IMG/VR virus record: IMGVR_UViG_3300034018_000246
Span: 1 to 29,725 of that record
Reading direction: 5' to 3' (one strand)
Origin: a virus
DNA: 29,725 nucleotides
The notes below the pieces were generated by a model. That model was not told the DNA's origin, made no database searches, and saw only the letters and a list, made by a program, of their open reading frames with translations. Each line of letters begins with the position of its first letter. The first letter of the stretch is position 1. Both the position numbers and the translations under genes were made by a program. Positions 14,372 through 21,040 of this stretch are shown here, in pieces.

Positions 14372-14894
14372 TTCTCTTGATTTCTTTGGACAGTTTTTGT
14401 CCAATTTCTACTAAGTAAGGAACTGCTAACTCTGACTTGAGCTCTCTTATCATTTTTGCCTTATGCTTGATGTGAGTAGTATCATAGTGTTCTGCCTTGC
14501 TTAGATCATCTCTCTTGAATAAGATAGCTAACATCTCAGAGATGTATCCTTTATGCCTTGAGTTCATGACCTTCTCAATATGCTTAGTGTCTCTCACTGA
14601 TAACTTGAACTCCTCACCTTCAAAGGCTGTGTACTTGTATCCATCAAGCTCAATAGTTGACTGTAGTTCTGGCTTACCTTTGATGTTGTTAAAATCCTTG
14701 ACATAAGTTTTGAACTGTTCAATGGTGGTATGCTCAAAGTCATTCTCAGTAATACCAAACAACTCAAATACTTTAAGATGTTTCTCAATAGCATCTAAGT
14801 CCTGTTGTGCATGGATAGATGTGATATCCTCAAACTGTTGCACTGTTAACTCCTTCAATTGATTAGGAATTTCTTTGTCTAAAATTTTTACCAT
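14346..14894 (-). CDS. Probable tail-assembly chaperone, first of a paralogous pair
   Basis: 182 residues, transcribed first. It begins M-V-K-I-L-D-K-E-I-P-N-Q-L-K-E-L-T-V-Q-Q-F-E-D-I, which aligns by eye with the start of its downstream partner. Shared pattern: (I/L)P, V-x-Q-F, a helix, L-x-G-(I/V)-(T/S), D-x-x-x-I-x-x-x-P, then (E/C)-G-E-(E/F) and a second helical region. It is helical and soluble with no membrane segment. It overlaps its partner by 26 bases, and no -1 slippery heptamer clearly fits a fusion. A TAnnTTTG element lies 17-24 bases upstream. The chaperone call rests on arrangement, size and position. Confidence 0.5.
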   Translation of the reverse strand: MVKILDKEIPNQLKELTVQQFEDITSIHAQQDLDAIEKHLKVFELFGITENDFEHTTIEQFKTYVKDFNNIKGKPELQSTIELDGYKYTAFEGEEFKLSVRDTKHIEKVMNSRHKGYISEMLAILFKRDDLSKAEHYDTTHIKHKAKMIRELKSELAVPYLVEIGQKLSKEIKRNEAPEIVE

Positions 14895-14910
14895 AGATTT
14901 TAATTTTTAA

Positions 14911-14918
14911 CAAATATA
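14911..14918 (-). promoter_or_regulatory. Host-type -7 element for the minus-strand pair
   Basis: Read on the minus strand the bases are TATATTTG, matching the Bacteroidota -7 consensus TAnnTTTG, 16 bases before the start codon at 14894. The only upstream TTG is about 10 bases away, shorter than the usual 19-23, so the -33 element is weak or absent. Confidence 0.4.
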
Positions 14919-14924
14919 ACACTA

Positions 14925-14941
14925 TTTACAATATAGGCATG
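14925..14941 (+). promoter_or_regulatory. Late-promoter-like motif, copy 4 (variant)
   Basis: TTTACAATATAGGCATG: the core TACAATATAGG is kept and the T before ATG is C. It ends on the start codon of the protease gene, the first plus-strand gene after the minus-strand pair. No upstream plus-strand gene could supply a transcript directly, which supports a promoter role. Confidence 0.6.
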
Positions 14942-15922
14942 GATAGACCTGTCTATAAGATAACTATTGACCCTGAGTACTCTGATGGAGAGGACTTAGG
15001 TATTGAGATGATTGCCTTCACTGCCAAGCCTGCTATTAAGGTGAAGGGTATGGCATTCAATCAAGCTACTCCAATGACATTCAGTGATGATATTAAGATG
15101 AGAATTGTGGCACCTGCTATGATACCAATGTCAATATATCGTAGAGATGAGGATGGCACTGAGTATGACGTGCTATTCACAGAGGAGGTCATTGAGTCTA
15201 TTCATGCTAAGTTCATGCAGAACCTACAGAACAAAGATATCTTTAACTTAGAGCATGAGGCAGAGGAGAAAGTTCCTGCTTACATCCTTGAGGCTTGGAT
15301 AGTTGAGAACCCTAAAAAGGACAAAGCATTCACTACCTATGGTATTGAAGTACCTAAGGGCACATTGATGCTAACAAGTCAAGTAACTGATAAGGAGTAC
15401 TATGATAGCCTTGTTGAGTCAGGTCAAGTAGGTTACTCTATTGAGGGATTCTTAGGACTTAAACTATCGGAATTATTAAAACTAAATACAATGAAGTTAC
15501 CTGATGGAGAACACTTGATTGAGGATAAAATCTATGTTGTAAAAGACGGAGAGGTTATCGAGATCAAAGACAAAGAAGAACTGGCAGCAGAAGAACCTGC
15601 CACAGAAGAGGCTGAGCAAGAGGCTGAGACTACAGTTGATGAAGCTGCTGAGGATGTGCAAGAGGAGGAGGCAGATGCTGCCGCTGAGGATGTTGAGATG
15701 GCAGTTGACCCAACTACTGATGCTGAGGCTGTACTTGCAATAGTATCACCTGTGATTGAGGAGCAAGTTAATCAACTACTTGCTATCATAGCTGACCTTA
15801 AGAACCAAATGGAGGAGTACTTAGCTCCAAGAGATGAGGAGATTGAGGTTGAGGCTAAGAACCAAAAGATGAGCTCAAGAGAGCTATTTAAAGAATTTGT
15901 AAAATTTTCAAAAACCAAATAA
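14939..15922 (+). CDS. Prohead protease (XkdF-type, S78_2-like) fused to a scaffold-like domain
   Basis: 327 residues. The N-terminal half resembles XkdF-like phage serine proteases: Y-K-I-T-I-D opening, N-L-E-H-E with candidate catalytic His106, a P-K-G-T turn at about 139-142, and V-G-Y-S-I-E-G-F-L with candidate nucleophile Ser167. From about residue 205 to 300 the chain is A/E/D-rich and coiled-coil prone (AAEEPATEEAEQEAETTVDE is typical), ending in a basic helix SSRELFKEFVKFSKTK. Such acidic helical tails act as internal scaffolds that the protease later clears. It is followed after 1 base by the major capsid gene, the expected order for capsid maturation. Confidence 0.75.
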   Translation: MDRPVYKITIDPEYSDGEDLGIEMIAFTAKPAIKVKGMAFNQATPMTFSDDIKMRIVAPAMIPMSIYRRDEDGTEYDVLFTEEVIESIHAKFMQNLQNKDIFNLEHEAEEKVPAYILEAWIVENPKKDKAFTTYGIEVPKGTLMLTSQVTDKEYYDSLVESGQVGYSIEGFLGLKLSELLKLNTMKLPDGEHLIEDKIYVVKDGEVIEIKDKEELAAEEPATEEAEQEAETTVDEAAEDVQEEEADAAAEDVEMAVDPTTDAEAVLAIVSPVIEEQVNQLLAIIADLKNQMEEYLAPRDEEIEVEAKNQKMSSRELFKEFVKFSKTK

Positions 15923-15923
15923 A

Positions 15924-16856
15924 ATGAACCGTAATTTAAAATTTAATTTAGAGGTTGAGACTAACGCATTATTGTGTGCCAACCCTGAGGAGTTCTACTC
16001 CAAAGCATATCTTCAATCTGAGGATATTGCATCTAACTTTCGCTCTTTGCCGGGCATCAAGTCAAAGACAAAACTTGCTAATGTAACTTTTGGTAACATC
16101 TTACAAGCATCAACTTGTAATTTCACTGCTCCTAATGATTCATTAGATGCAGTTGATATTGATGTATGTCCTTTGTCAGCTATGGCTCAATTATGTCAGT
16201 TTGACTTAGAGCAATCATTCTTAGCATTGCAAATGGCAAAAGGATCTAATGGTGATTTCACTGTTGCATCTTTTATGTCATACTATTGGAATGAGATGGC
16301 AATGACTATCGGTCAAGATATCGAGTTGTTGAGATGGCAAGGTAACAGTGAGTCTGAGGATCCATTGTTGTCTTTATGTACTGGATACTTATTTCCAATG
16401 TTCTATGATACAGATGTAGTTGGTTTATATGATGGTGCTATTGATACAACAAATGTACTTGACCAATTGAGTGCTGTACTTGCTGCTGCTCCTTCAACTA
16501 TTAGCAGAAGAAAATCAGAGTTAAGATTTTATGTATCTACTAATGTAGCTAACGCTTATGAGCTTGCTGCTGCACAAGGTAACACTTTGACTTATGTTAC
16601 TACTCCATTAGGTTTAACATTCTTAGGGATCAATGTAGTTGTTTGTGAAGGTATGCCAGATAACACTATCTTGTTGACTTTGAGAAATAACCTTATCTAT
16701 GCATTTGATGCAGAGGGTGATGACAAAGCATTGAAAGCTGTTAACTTATCTGACACTGTAGCTGAGCCTTATTTGAGAACTCGTGCTAACATGAAAGTAG
16801 GATTCCATTATGTTAACCCTGCAGAGATAGTATTGTATAACGCATTCTATATCTAA
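15924..16856 (+). CDS. Major capsid protein (HK97-fold, probable)
   Basis: 310 residues, directly after the protease/scaffold gene and followed by a strong hairpin, typical for the most abundant virion protein. The leader is A-rich (AAATAAAATG). The chain has an N-terminal arm (NRNLKFNLEVETNALLCANP), a helix near 95-130 that could be the spine helix (MAQLCQFDLEQSFLALQMAK), and a beta-rich C-terminal part ending MKVGFHYVNPAEIVLYNAFYI minus one residue of tail. There are many GCT/GGT/GTA codons, consistent with high expression. Sequence alone does not prove the HK97 fold; the call uses size, neighbours and layout. Confidence 0.8.
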   Translation: MNRNLKFNLEVETNALLCANPEEFYSKAYLQSEDIASNFRSLPGIKSKTKLANVTFGNILQASTCNFTAPNDSLDAVDIDVCPLSAMAQLCQFDLEQSFLALQMAKGSNGDFTVASFMSYYWNEMAMTIGQDIELLRWQGNSESEDPLLSLCTGYLFPMFYDTDVVGLYDGAIDTTNVLDQLSAVLAAAPSTISRRKSELRFYVSTNVANAYELAAAQGNTLTYVTTPLGLTFLGINVVVCEGMPDNTILLTLRNNLIYAFDAEGDDKALKAVNLSDTVAEPYLRTRANMKVGFHYVNPAEIVLYNAFYI

Positions 16857-16864
16857 AATATAAC

Positions 16865-16888
16865 GGGGGTAGAAATACCCCCTATTTT
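16865..16888 (+). terminator. Hairpin after the major capsid gene
   Basis: GGGGGTA (16865-16871), loop GAAA, TACCCCC (16876-16882), then TATTTT. A perfect 7-bp stem with a stable GNRA loop. The U tract is imperfect, so it may be a partial terminator or an mRNA-stabilising end that keeps the capsid message abundant. Confidence 0.65.
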
Positions 16889-16910
16889 AAAACATTAAAA
16901 AACAACTAAA

Positions 16911-17432
16911 ATGAGCTGTGCAACTTTAGAAACAATTTTAAAAAGCTGTGACAATAACTCAGGAGGTATCTATAAGTTCTATGTAAACCAACAAGATAAC
17001 ATCCAATCTATCTCTACAGATGAGACAGGAACTAATTGGATTGTTGATGGTATTACATTTATACCTACAGCTGACCCCTTCATTGAGTTAGAGTTCAGAA
17101 GAAACGTATCCTCATTTACAGAGGACTCTGCTATTGATTTAATTAATGGCTCAAGCTATGTAACTGCAACTATTAATTTGATGTTCCATAGAAGAGATCA
17201 AGAGAAATCAAAAGCTATTAAAGTATTAGGAGCAGGACAACAGTACTTAGCAGGTATTGTTGAGGATGCTAATGGTAAATATTGGTACTTCCCATTTTTG
17301 CAATTATCTGCAACAGGTGAAGGATCAGGAACTACAAGAGCAGATGGCTCTAAGTACAGTGTAACACTTGTAGCTGAGAATGAGTTTTTGGCTTATGAGG
17401 TTGATGCTACTATCATACCAAGTCTCCTTTAA
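16911..17432 (+). CDS. Probable major tail tube protein
   Basis: 173 residues. It opens M-S-C-A-T-L-E-T-I-L-K-S-C-D-N-N-S-G-G-I, followed by strands (IYKFYVNQQDNIQSISTDE), a helix-loop of T-A-T-I-N-L-M-F-H-R-R-D-Q-E-K, and more strands (YWYFPFLQLSATGEGSGTTR). Size and beta-barrel-like strand alternation fit siphovirus tail tube subunits. It lies between two terminators, so it may be transcribed as a high-copy unit with read-through from the capsid gene. Leader A-rich (AACTAAAATG). A capsid-decoration role is the main alternative. Confidence 0.6.
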   Translation: MSCATLETILKSCDNNSGGIYKFYVNQQDNIQSISTDETGTNWIVDGITFIPTADPFIELEFRRNVSSFTEDSAIDLINGSSYVTATINLMFHRRDQEKSKAIKVLGAGQQYLAGIVEDANGKYWYFPFLQLSATGEGSGTTRADGSKYSVTLVAENEFLAYEVDATIIPSLL

Positions 17433-17456
17433 TCTTGCCATAGATTATAAACTAAG

Positions 17457-17481
17457 AGCCTCACTTCGGTGGGGCTTTTTT
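17457..17481 (+). terminator. Intrinsic terminator
   Basis: AGCCTCAC (17457-17464), TTCG tetraloop, GTGGGGCT (17469-17476), then a run of T. Eight base pairs with one G-U and a very stable UUCG loop. It ends the capsid/tail-tube unit 25 bases after the 17432 stop. Confidence 0.9.
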
Positions 17482-17498
17482 AATAATTATTTCTTTGA

Positions 17499-17515
17499 GA
17501 TACAATATAGGTATG
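17499..17515 (+). promoter_or_regulatory. Late-promoter-like motif, copy 5
   Basis: GATACAATATAGGTATG begins 18 bases after the intrinsic terminator and ends on ATG 17513. A motif placed between a terminator and a gene start is the strongest evidence in the window that it is a promoter. Confidence 0.65.
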
Positions 17516-17848
17516 ATATATCTTGAGAAGGATACAGTTAACACCTTTGTGTTGACACTTACAGAGGTTACAACAATCTCTAATCCTTATTATTTATTTG
17601 AATTTGAGGATGAGTTTGACACTACAGCTAACCCTATCTATTGGCAGGGAGTTGATACATCCTCATGGCCTTCAAGATATAACCTATTTACTATCGAAGA
17701 CCCTATTGATGTTGACTTTATTAAGGGACAATACAGATATAAAGTATATCAGAGTCCTACTCCAACAGTTGATCCTACAGGATTGACTATGATAGAGGAA
17801 GGTCGCATGGTAGTGGCAGGGATACAAACTAATTCAATCTATGACTAA
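17513..17848 (+). CDS. Conserved-type structural protein before the portal (111 aa)
   Basis: Starts at ATG 17513, the end of the late-type motif; an upstream in-frame ATG at 17495 would overlap the motif and add six unlikely residues. 111 residues, beta-sandwich-like: IYLEKDTVNTFVLTLTEVTT, then N-P-Y-Y-L-F-E-F-E-D-E-F, S-R-Y-N-L-F-T-I-E-D-P, and Y-R-Y-K-V-Y-Q-S. The pattern is familiar from Bacteroidota phages, where it lies beside head genes. It may be a minor capsid or decoration subunit. The stop overlaps the portal start (TAATG). Confidence 0.6.
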   Translation: MIYLEKDTVNTFVLTLTEVTTISNPYYLFEFEDEFDTTANPIYWQGVDTSSWPSRYNLFTIEDPIDVDFIKGQYRYKVYQSPTPTVDPTGLTMIEEGRMVVAGIQTNSIYD

Positions 17849-19161
17849 TGGCATGGTATAACAGATTTATAGGCAGTAAGCCACAAACAGCAGAGATAGT
17901 TGAGGGATATCAATCCTTCTCTACTCCATTTCAAAAGGTAGGAGGAGCTAACCTATCACTCCCTTATGTTAATGGCCGCTATCAGATAGCAGGATACATT
18001 CCATTTGGGCAGGATAATCTCTATCCAGAGTTACTTAATCAACTATATTACTCATCACCTTTGCATGGTGCAATAGTTGACTTTAAGACTAACTCAGCAA
18101 CAGGTGGAGGATACACTATTGAAACTGAAAAAATGTCTCAAGAGGATAAGCTTAAGCTATATACCTTTGAGAGAAAGCTAAAGTTAGGTAAAACAATCAG
18201 AGCCATAGCTCAACAGTTGATAGTTCACCATAGAGTGTACTTCAAACTATGTTACAATAAGAAAGGAGAGATATATAAAGTTGAAAACATTTCACCTGAG
18301 AGAGTTAGAGTGTCAAGAGATAAAGAAACATACTTCCTTTGTGATGATTGGACAGCTCGCATTGATGTGAGAGAGATAAAAAAGTATCATCCTACTAATA
18401 CTGACCTTGAGCAACTATATTGCTATGAGTTAATGACATTAGGACAGGAGTGGTATCCATTACCTCAGTACACATCTGCTTTGAACTTTGCATTTTTGAG
18501 TGGCGAGCTATCATACTTCGCTAAGAGTAACATACAAAACTCAATATTCCCATCCTTTGCTATGATGTTCCCTAAGAGACCACAGTCAGAGGAGGAGAAA
18601 CACATGATTAAGCAGACCATTGATAGGTTGAAAGGTGCAGCTAATGCCGGGAAGGCTGTTGCATTCTTTGCTAATAATCAAGATCAGTTACCTAAGATTG
18701 AAAGCCTACCAACTAACAGCAATGATAAGTTGTTTCAAGAGGCATCAAGCCTTAACACTGAGCAGATATGCTTTGCTCACACAATAGATCCCATCCTTAT
18801 GGGAGTAAGAACTCAAGGATCTCTTGGATCAGGCAGTGATATCAAGCAGGCTTATGTTGTATTTGAGAAGAATGTAGTCATGCCATTAAGGAGACAAGTT
18901 GAGGAGATAGTTAATGAGATAATGACCATTGCTAAGATACCGGGCAAGTTCTCAATTAACAACTTTCAGATCATTAATGAGACAATCATTGAGCTTGAAG
19001 GTGATACCTCTAAGACATCAGATGCTTTGAACTCATTGAGTCCATTGGTAGCTACTAAGGTACTTGAGAAAATGACACCTAATGAGATAAGAGCTCTTGC
19101 TTCACTACCTCCAATTGAGGGTGGAGATGTAATACAAACAGAAACACCTGCAGCACCATGA
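17848..19161 (+). CDS. Portal protein
   Basis: 437 residues, a normal size for siphovirus portals. It would form the dodecameric channel at the capsid vertex. Features: an N-terminal segment with Y-I-P-F-G-Q-D-N-L-Y-P-E-L-L-N and L-Y-Y-S-S-P-L-H-G-A-I-V-D-F-K, a wing region (QLIVHHRVYFKLCYNKKGEI), a region like a stem/clip (GELSYFAKSNIQNSIFPSFA), and D-P-I-L-M-G-V-R-T-Q-G-S-L-G-S-G-S-D near the end of the wing. That last motif is typical of phage portals. It overlaps the connector gene by 4 bases. It is far from the terminase, unlike the common order. Confidence 0.85.
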   Translation: MAWYNRFIGSKPQTAEIVEGYQSFSTPFQKVGGANLSLPYVNGRYQIAGYIPFGQDNLYPELLNQLYYSSPLHGAIVDFKTNSATGGGYTIETEKMSQEDKLKLYTFERKLKLGKTIRAIAQQLIVHHRVYFKLCYNKKGEIYKVENISPERVRVSRDKETYFLCDDWTARIDVREIKKYHPTNTDLEQLYCYELMTLGQEWYPLPQYTSALNFAFLSGELSYFAKSNIQNSIFPSFAMMFPKRPQSEEEKHMIKQTIDRLKGAANAGKAVAFFANNQDQLPKIESLPTNSNDKLFQEASSLNTEQICFAHTIDPILMGVRTQGSLGSGSDIKQAYVVFEKNVVMPLRRQVEEIVNEIMTIAKIPGKFSINNFQIINETIIELEGDTSKTSDALNSLSPLVATKVLEKMTPNEIRALASLPPIEGGDVIQTETPAAP

Positions 19162-19724
19162 TATACTTTATTACAGAGACATACTTAAAGACTAACACAC
19201 CTATCACAGCTAATGTTGATGTAACAGATGTTACTCCTTATATAGCAACACAGGCACAGCTCAGAGTTATGCCTATCTTAGGTACTACATTCTACAACTA
19301 TCTACTAACTAAGTACAATGCTCAGACATTGACTAATGATGAGCAGGCACTTGTGGCATATATTCAACCTGTCATAGCTTGGAGAAGTGCAGAGGATGCT
19401 GTATTTGGCTTGACATATCAACTTAAAAACAAAGGACTGCAGACTCAGTTTGGGGATTTTTCAAGTTCAGTAACTCGATCAGAGGTGGCCTTTGGGATGG
19501 AGCACTACGCACAAAAGGCTTCATTCTTTGAGACCAGGTTAACAAGATACTTGATAGCTAATAAGGATTTATATCCTGAGTTCACAGCAGAGGCGAACAG
19601 AGATACTGACCTAAGACCTATGATTGATCATTGTGGCTGTAACTGTGGGGAAGTGTGTAGATTTGACTGTCCTTGTGGAGGATTTAGAGAGAATGGATAT
19701 AATAACAGCATATTGATTTTGTGA
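19158..19724 (+). CDS. Head-tail connector (DUF6712-like) with a cysteine cluster
   Basis: 188 residues, overlapping the portal gene by 4 bases, as head-tail connectors do. A helical body (ATQAQLRVMPILGTTFYNYL and TYQLKNKGLQTQFGDFSSSV) is similar in layout to DUF6712 connectors of Bacteroidota phages. The C-terminus is unusual: H-C-G-C-N-C-G-E-V-C-R-F-D-C-P-C-G-G-F places six cysteines and one histidine within 17 residues, likely a metal site or a disulfide cluster. The next gene starts in a TGATG overlap. Confidence 0.65.
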   Translation: MIYFITETYLKTNTPITANVDVTDVTPYIATQAQLRVMPILGTTFYNYLLTKYNAQTLTNDEQALVAYIQPVIAWRSAEDAVFGLTYQLKNKGLQTQFGDFSSSVTRSEVAFGMEHYAQKASFFETRLTRYLIANKDLYPEFTAEANRDTDLRPMIDHCGCNCGEVCRFDCPCGGFRENGYNNSILIL

Positions 19725-20011
19725 TGGGATTTAATGAAGTAGCATTTACAGTGATTACAATACTCATATCAGGGATAGGGTATTTTTTAAAAAGTTTACA
19801 TAGTGATTTGAGAAATGTCATGGAGGAACAAAAGACTATTATTGAGAATCAAGGTAGATTGAAAGGTAAGATTGAGCTTGTTGACAATGAGGCACGCTTT
19901 AAATATGAGGCCATTGAAAAGATGACTCAGTTAGAAATCAAGCACCTGGCAGAACAGATAAGTGAGCTCACTCAATCAGTTAAGAAACTAATAGAAATAA
20001 ATTTAAAATGA
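19724..20011 (+). CDS. Membrane-anchored coiled-coil protein (holin-associated type)
   Basis: 95 residues from ATG 19724 (a GTG three bases earlier is possible). One N-terminal membrane helix (FTVITILISGIGYFLKSL) is followed by a charged coiled coil (RNVMEEQKTIIENQGRLKGK onward). This resembles XhlA-type or holin-accessory proteins that lie beside holin and endolysin genes. It overlaps the following gene by 4 bases (ATGA). The lysis role is from layout and context. Confidence 0.6.
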   Translation: MGFNEVAFTVITILISGIGYFLKSLHSDLRNVMEEQKTIIENQGRLKGKIELVDNEARFKYEAIEKMTQLEIKHLAEQISELTQSVKKLIEINLK

Positions 20012-20226
20012 GCATAGCACAAAGATGGAACGCTCCCACTCCAAAATTCTGGAAGAGAGTACAACAGGCAGCCATTACAGTGGGTGCAATAGCAGGAGTT
20101 ATCCTTGCTGCACCTATTACACTACCTGCAGCGGTCATAACTGTAGCAGGATATGTAGCAACAGCAGGAACAGTAGCAGCAACAATATCACAATTAACAA
20201 TAGAAACCAATGAAACTAACAACTAA
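20008..20226 (+). CDS. Holin-like membrane protein
   Basis: 72 residues: a short basic N-terminus (RWNAPTPKFWKRVQQ), then two alanine/valine-rich membrane stretches at about 20-40 and 40-62 (AAITVGAIAGVILAAPITLP and AVITVAGYVATAGTVAA), and a polar tail. Small two-span membrane proteins upstream of an endolysin are typical holins, which open the inner membrane at lysis time. It overlaps the endolysin by 17 bases. Confidence 0.6.
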   Translation: MSIAQRWNAPTPKFWKRVQQAAITVGAIAGVILAAPITLPAAVITVAGYVATAGTVAATISQLTIETNETNN

Positions 20227-20584
20227 TTTTAACCTGTCTGAGTTTAACAAGCATGGATTTGTGATCTCAGATACAGTATTTCAAAACATCTTTGCACTTG
20301 CTAAGAATTTACAAGTGTTGAGGGATGAGGTAGGGAAGCCTATCAAAATCACAAGTGGATATAGATCACCTGAGCACAATGCTAAGGTAGGTGGAGTGAA
20401 ATCATCTAAGCATATCACAGGTGAGGCAGCAGATTTTAAGATTGCCGGCATGACACCAAAACAGGTGGCCGCTGTGATTGAAAAACTTATTGCAGCAGGT
20501 AAGATGGAAGAGGGTGGCATTGGTATCTATAGCACTTGGGTACATTATGACCACAGAAATGTTAAAGCACGTTGGAGTAAATAA
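20210..20584 (+). CDS. Endolysin, peptidase M15 family
   Basis: 124 residues. An M15_3-type zinc peptidase that would cut peptide bonds in peptidoglycan stems. Zinc site: S-K-H-I-T-G-E-A-A-D-F gives His68 and Asp75, and V-H-Y-D-H-R gives His112 with catalytic Asp114/His115. I-T-S-G-Y-R-S-P-E-H-N at 47-57 is the usual substrate-loop motif. No signal peptide, so it needs a holin, and the gene directly upstream is holin-like. Start 20210 overlaps that gene. Confidence 0.88.
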   Translation: MKLTTNFNLSEFNKHGFVISDTVFQNIFALAKNLQVLRDEVGKPIKITSGYRSPEHNAKVGGVKSSKHITGEAADFKIAGMTPKQVAAVIEKLIAAGKMEEGGIGIYSTWVHYDHRNVKARWSK

Positions 20585-20591
20585 AATAGTT

Positions 20592-20858
20592 ATGGCAAAA
20601 AAAGTAGGCAGACCTAAGAAAGTACAGGTTAACATTGAAGGTGATAAGACAGATGTTATCATCCAAACAAATAAGGCAGAGATAGAATACCACAAAGATG
20701 GCACTAATCATGAGCTTGACTATGATGGTAAGAAAGTAGATGTCAACATCAAAAGAGATGAAACAGGAACTAAGGTAACTGTGGAGTCAGAAAATAAATT
20801 CCTTAAAGCTATTGCGACATTAGCATCTAAGTTTGTTGTAAAGCGATTTAAAAAATAG
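20592..20858 (+). CDS. Small AT-hook-like protein with beta-rich tail (88 aa)
   Basis: 88 residues from ATG 20592; any upstream start (TTG 20478) would overlap the endolysin. The opening M-A-K-K-V-G-R-P-K-K-V has the G-R-P core of an AT-hook between basic residues. The middle has repeating strands (VIIQTNKAEIEYHKDGTNHE, DGKKVDVNIKRDETGTKVTV), and the end is basic (LASKFVVKRFKK). It probably binds AT-rich DNA or sits in the virion; the GRP motif alone is weak evidence. It is the last gene before the 20927 terminator. Confidence 0.6.
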   Translation: MAKKVGRPKKVQVNIEGDKTDVIIQTNKAEIEYHKDGTNHELDYDGKKVDVNIKRDETGTKVTVESENKFLKAIATLASKFVVKRFKK

Positions 20859-20902
20859 TATCTGGATACTTACCATTAGAACAGTTACCGGATCAACTCC
20901 CC

Positions 20903-20923
20903 CATGTGATATGGTGTCACATG
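20903..20923. repeat. Inverted repeat CATGTGA-N7-TCACATG
   Basis: Perfect 7-base arms (20903-20909 and 20917-20923) around TATGGTG. It lies 44 bases after the 20858 stop and directly before the terminator hairpin. It could be an operator for a dimeric regulator or an RNA hairpin. Confidence 0.45.
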
Positions 20924-20926
20924 TCT

Positions 20927-20954
20927 AAGCTCACTAAATAGGTGAGCTTTTCTT
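20927..20954 (+). terminator. Intrinsic terminator ending the structural/lysis block
   Basis: AAGCTCAC (20927-20934), 7-base loop, GTGAGCTT (20942-20949), then TTCTTATTT. A perfect 8-bp stem with a T-rich tail. It separates the lysis block from the promoter at 20985. Confidence 0.85.
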
Positions 20955-20984
20955 ATTTAGAATCATTATAAATTACGCTAATTA

Positions 20985-21015
20985 TTTGCATATATAAAAA
21001 AACTTACTAACTTTG
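20985..21015 (+). promoter_or_regulatory. Bacteroidota-type promoter (TTTG-N19-TAACTTTG)
   Basis: TTTG at 20985-20988, 19 bases, TAACTTTG at 21008-21015. This matches the host sigma consensus (-33 TTTG, -7 TAnnTTTG) with ideal spacing. It is about 25 bases before ATG 21041 and behind a terminator, so it starts the small-gene block. Confidence 0.85.
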
Positions 21016-21040
21016 TTCTATAAATAATAAACAAAACAAT

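Noticed and set aside
14372-14404. TTG start at 14404 or a programmed frameshift joining the two minus-strand genes
   Set aside because: The TTG reading adds 11 residues with no counterpart in the paralogue. The second frame is +1 relative to the first and no canonical -1 slippery heptamer is placed to fuse them.
13640-14404. Minus-strand pair as shadow frames of plus-strand genes
   Set aside because: No plus-strand frame of comparable length covers this stretch, and the two minus-strand proteins resemble each other, which shadows would not.
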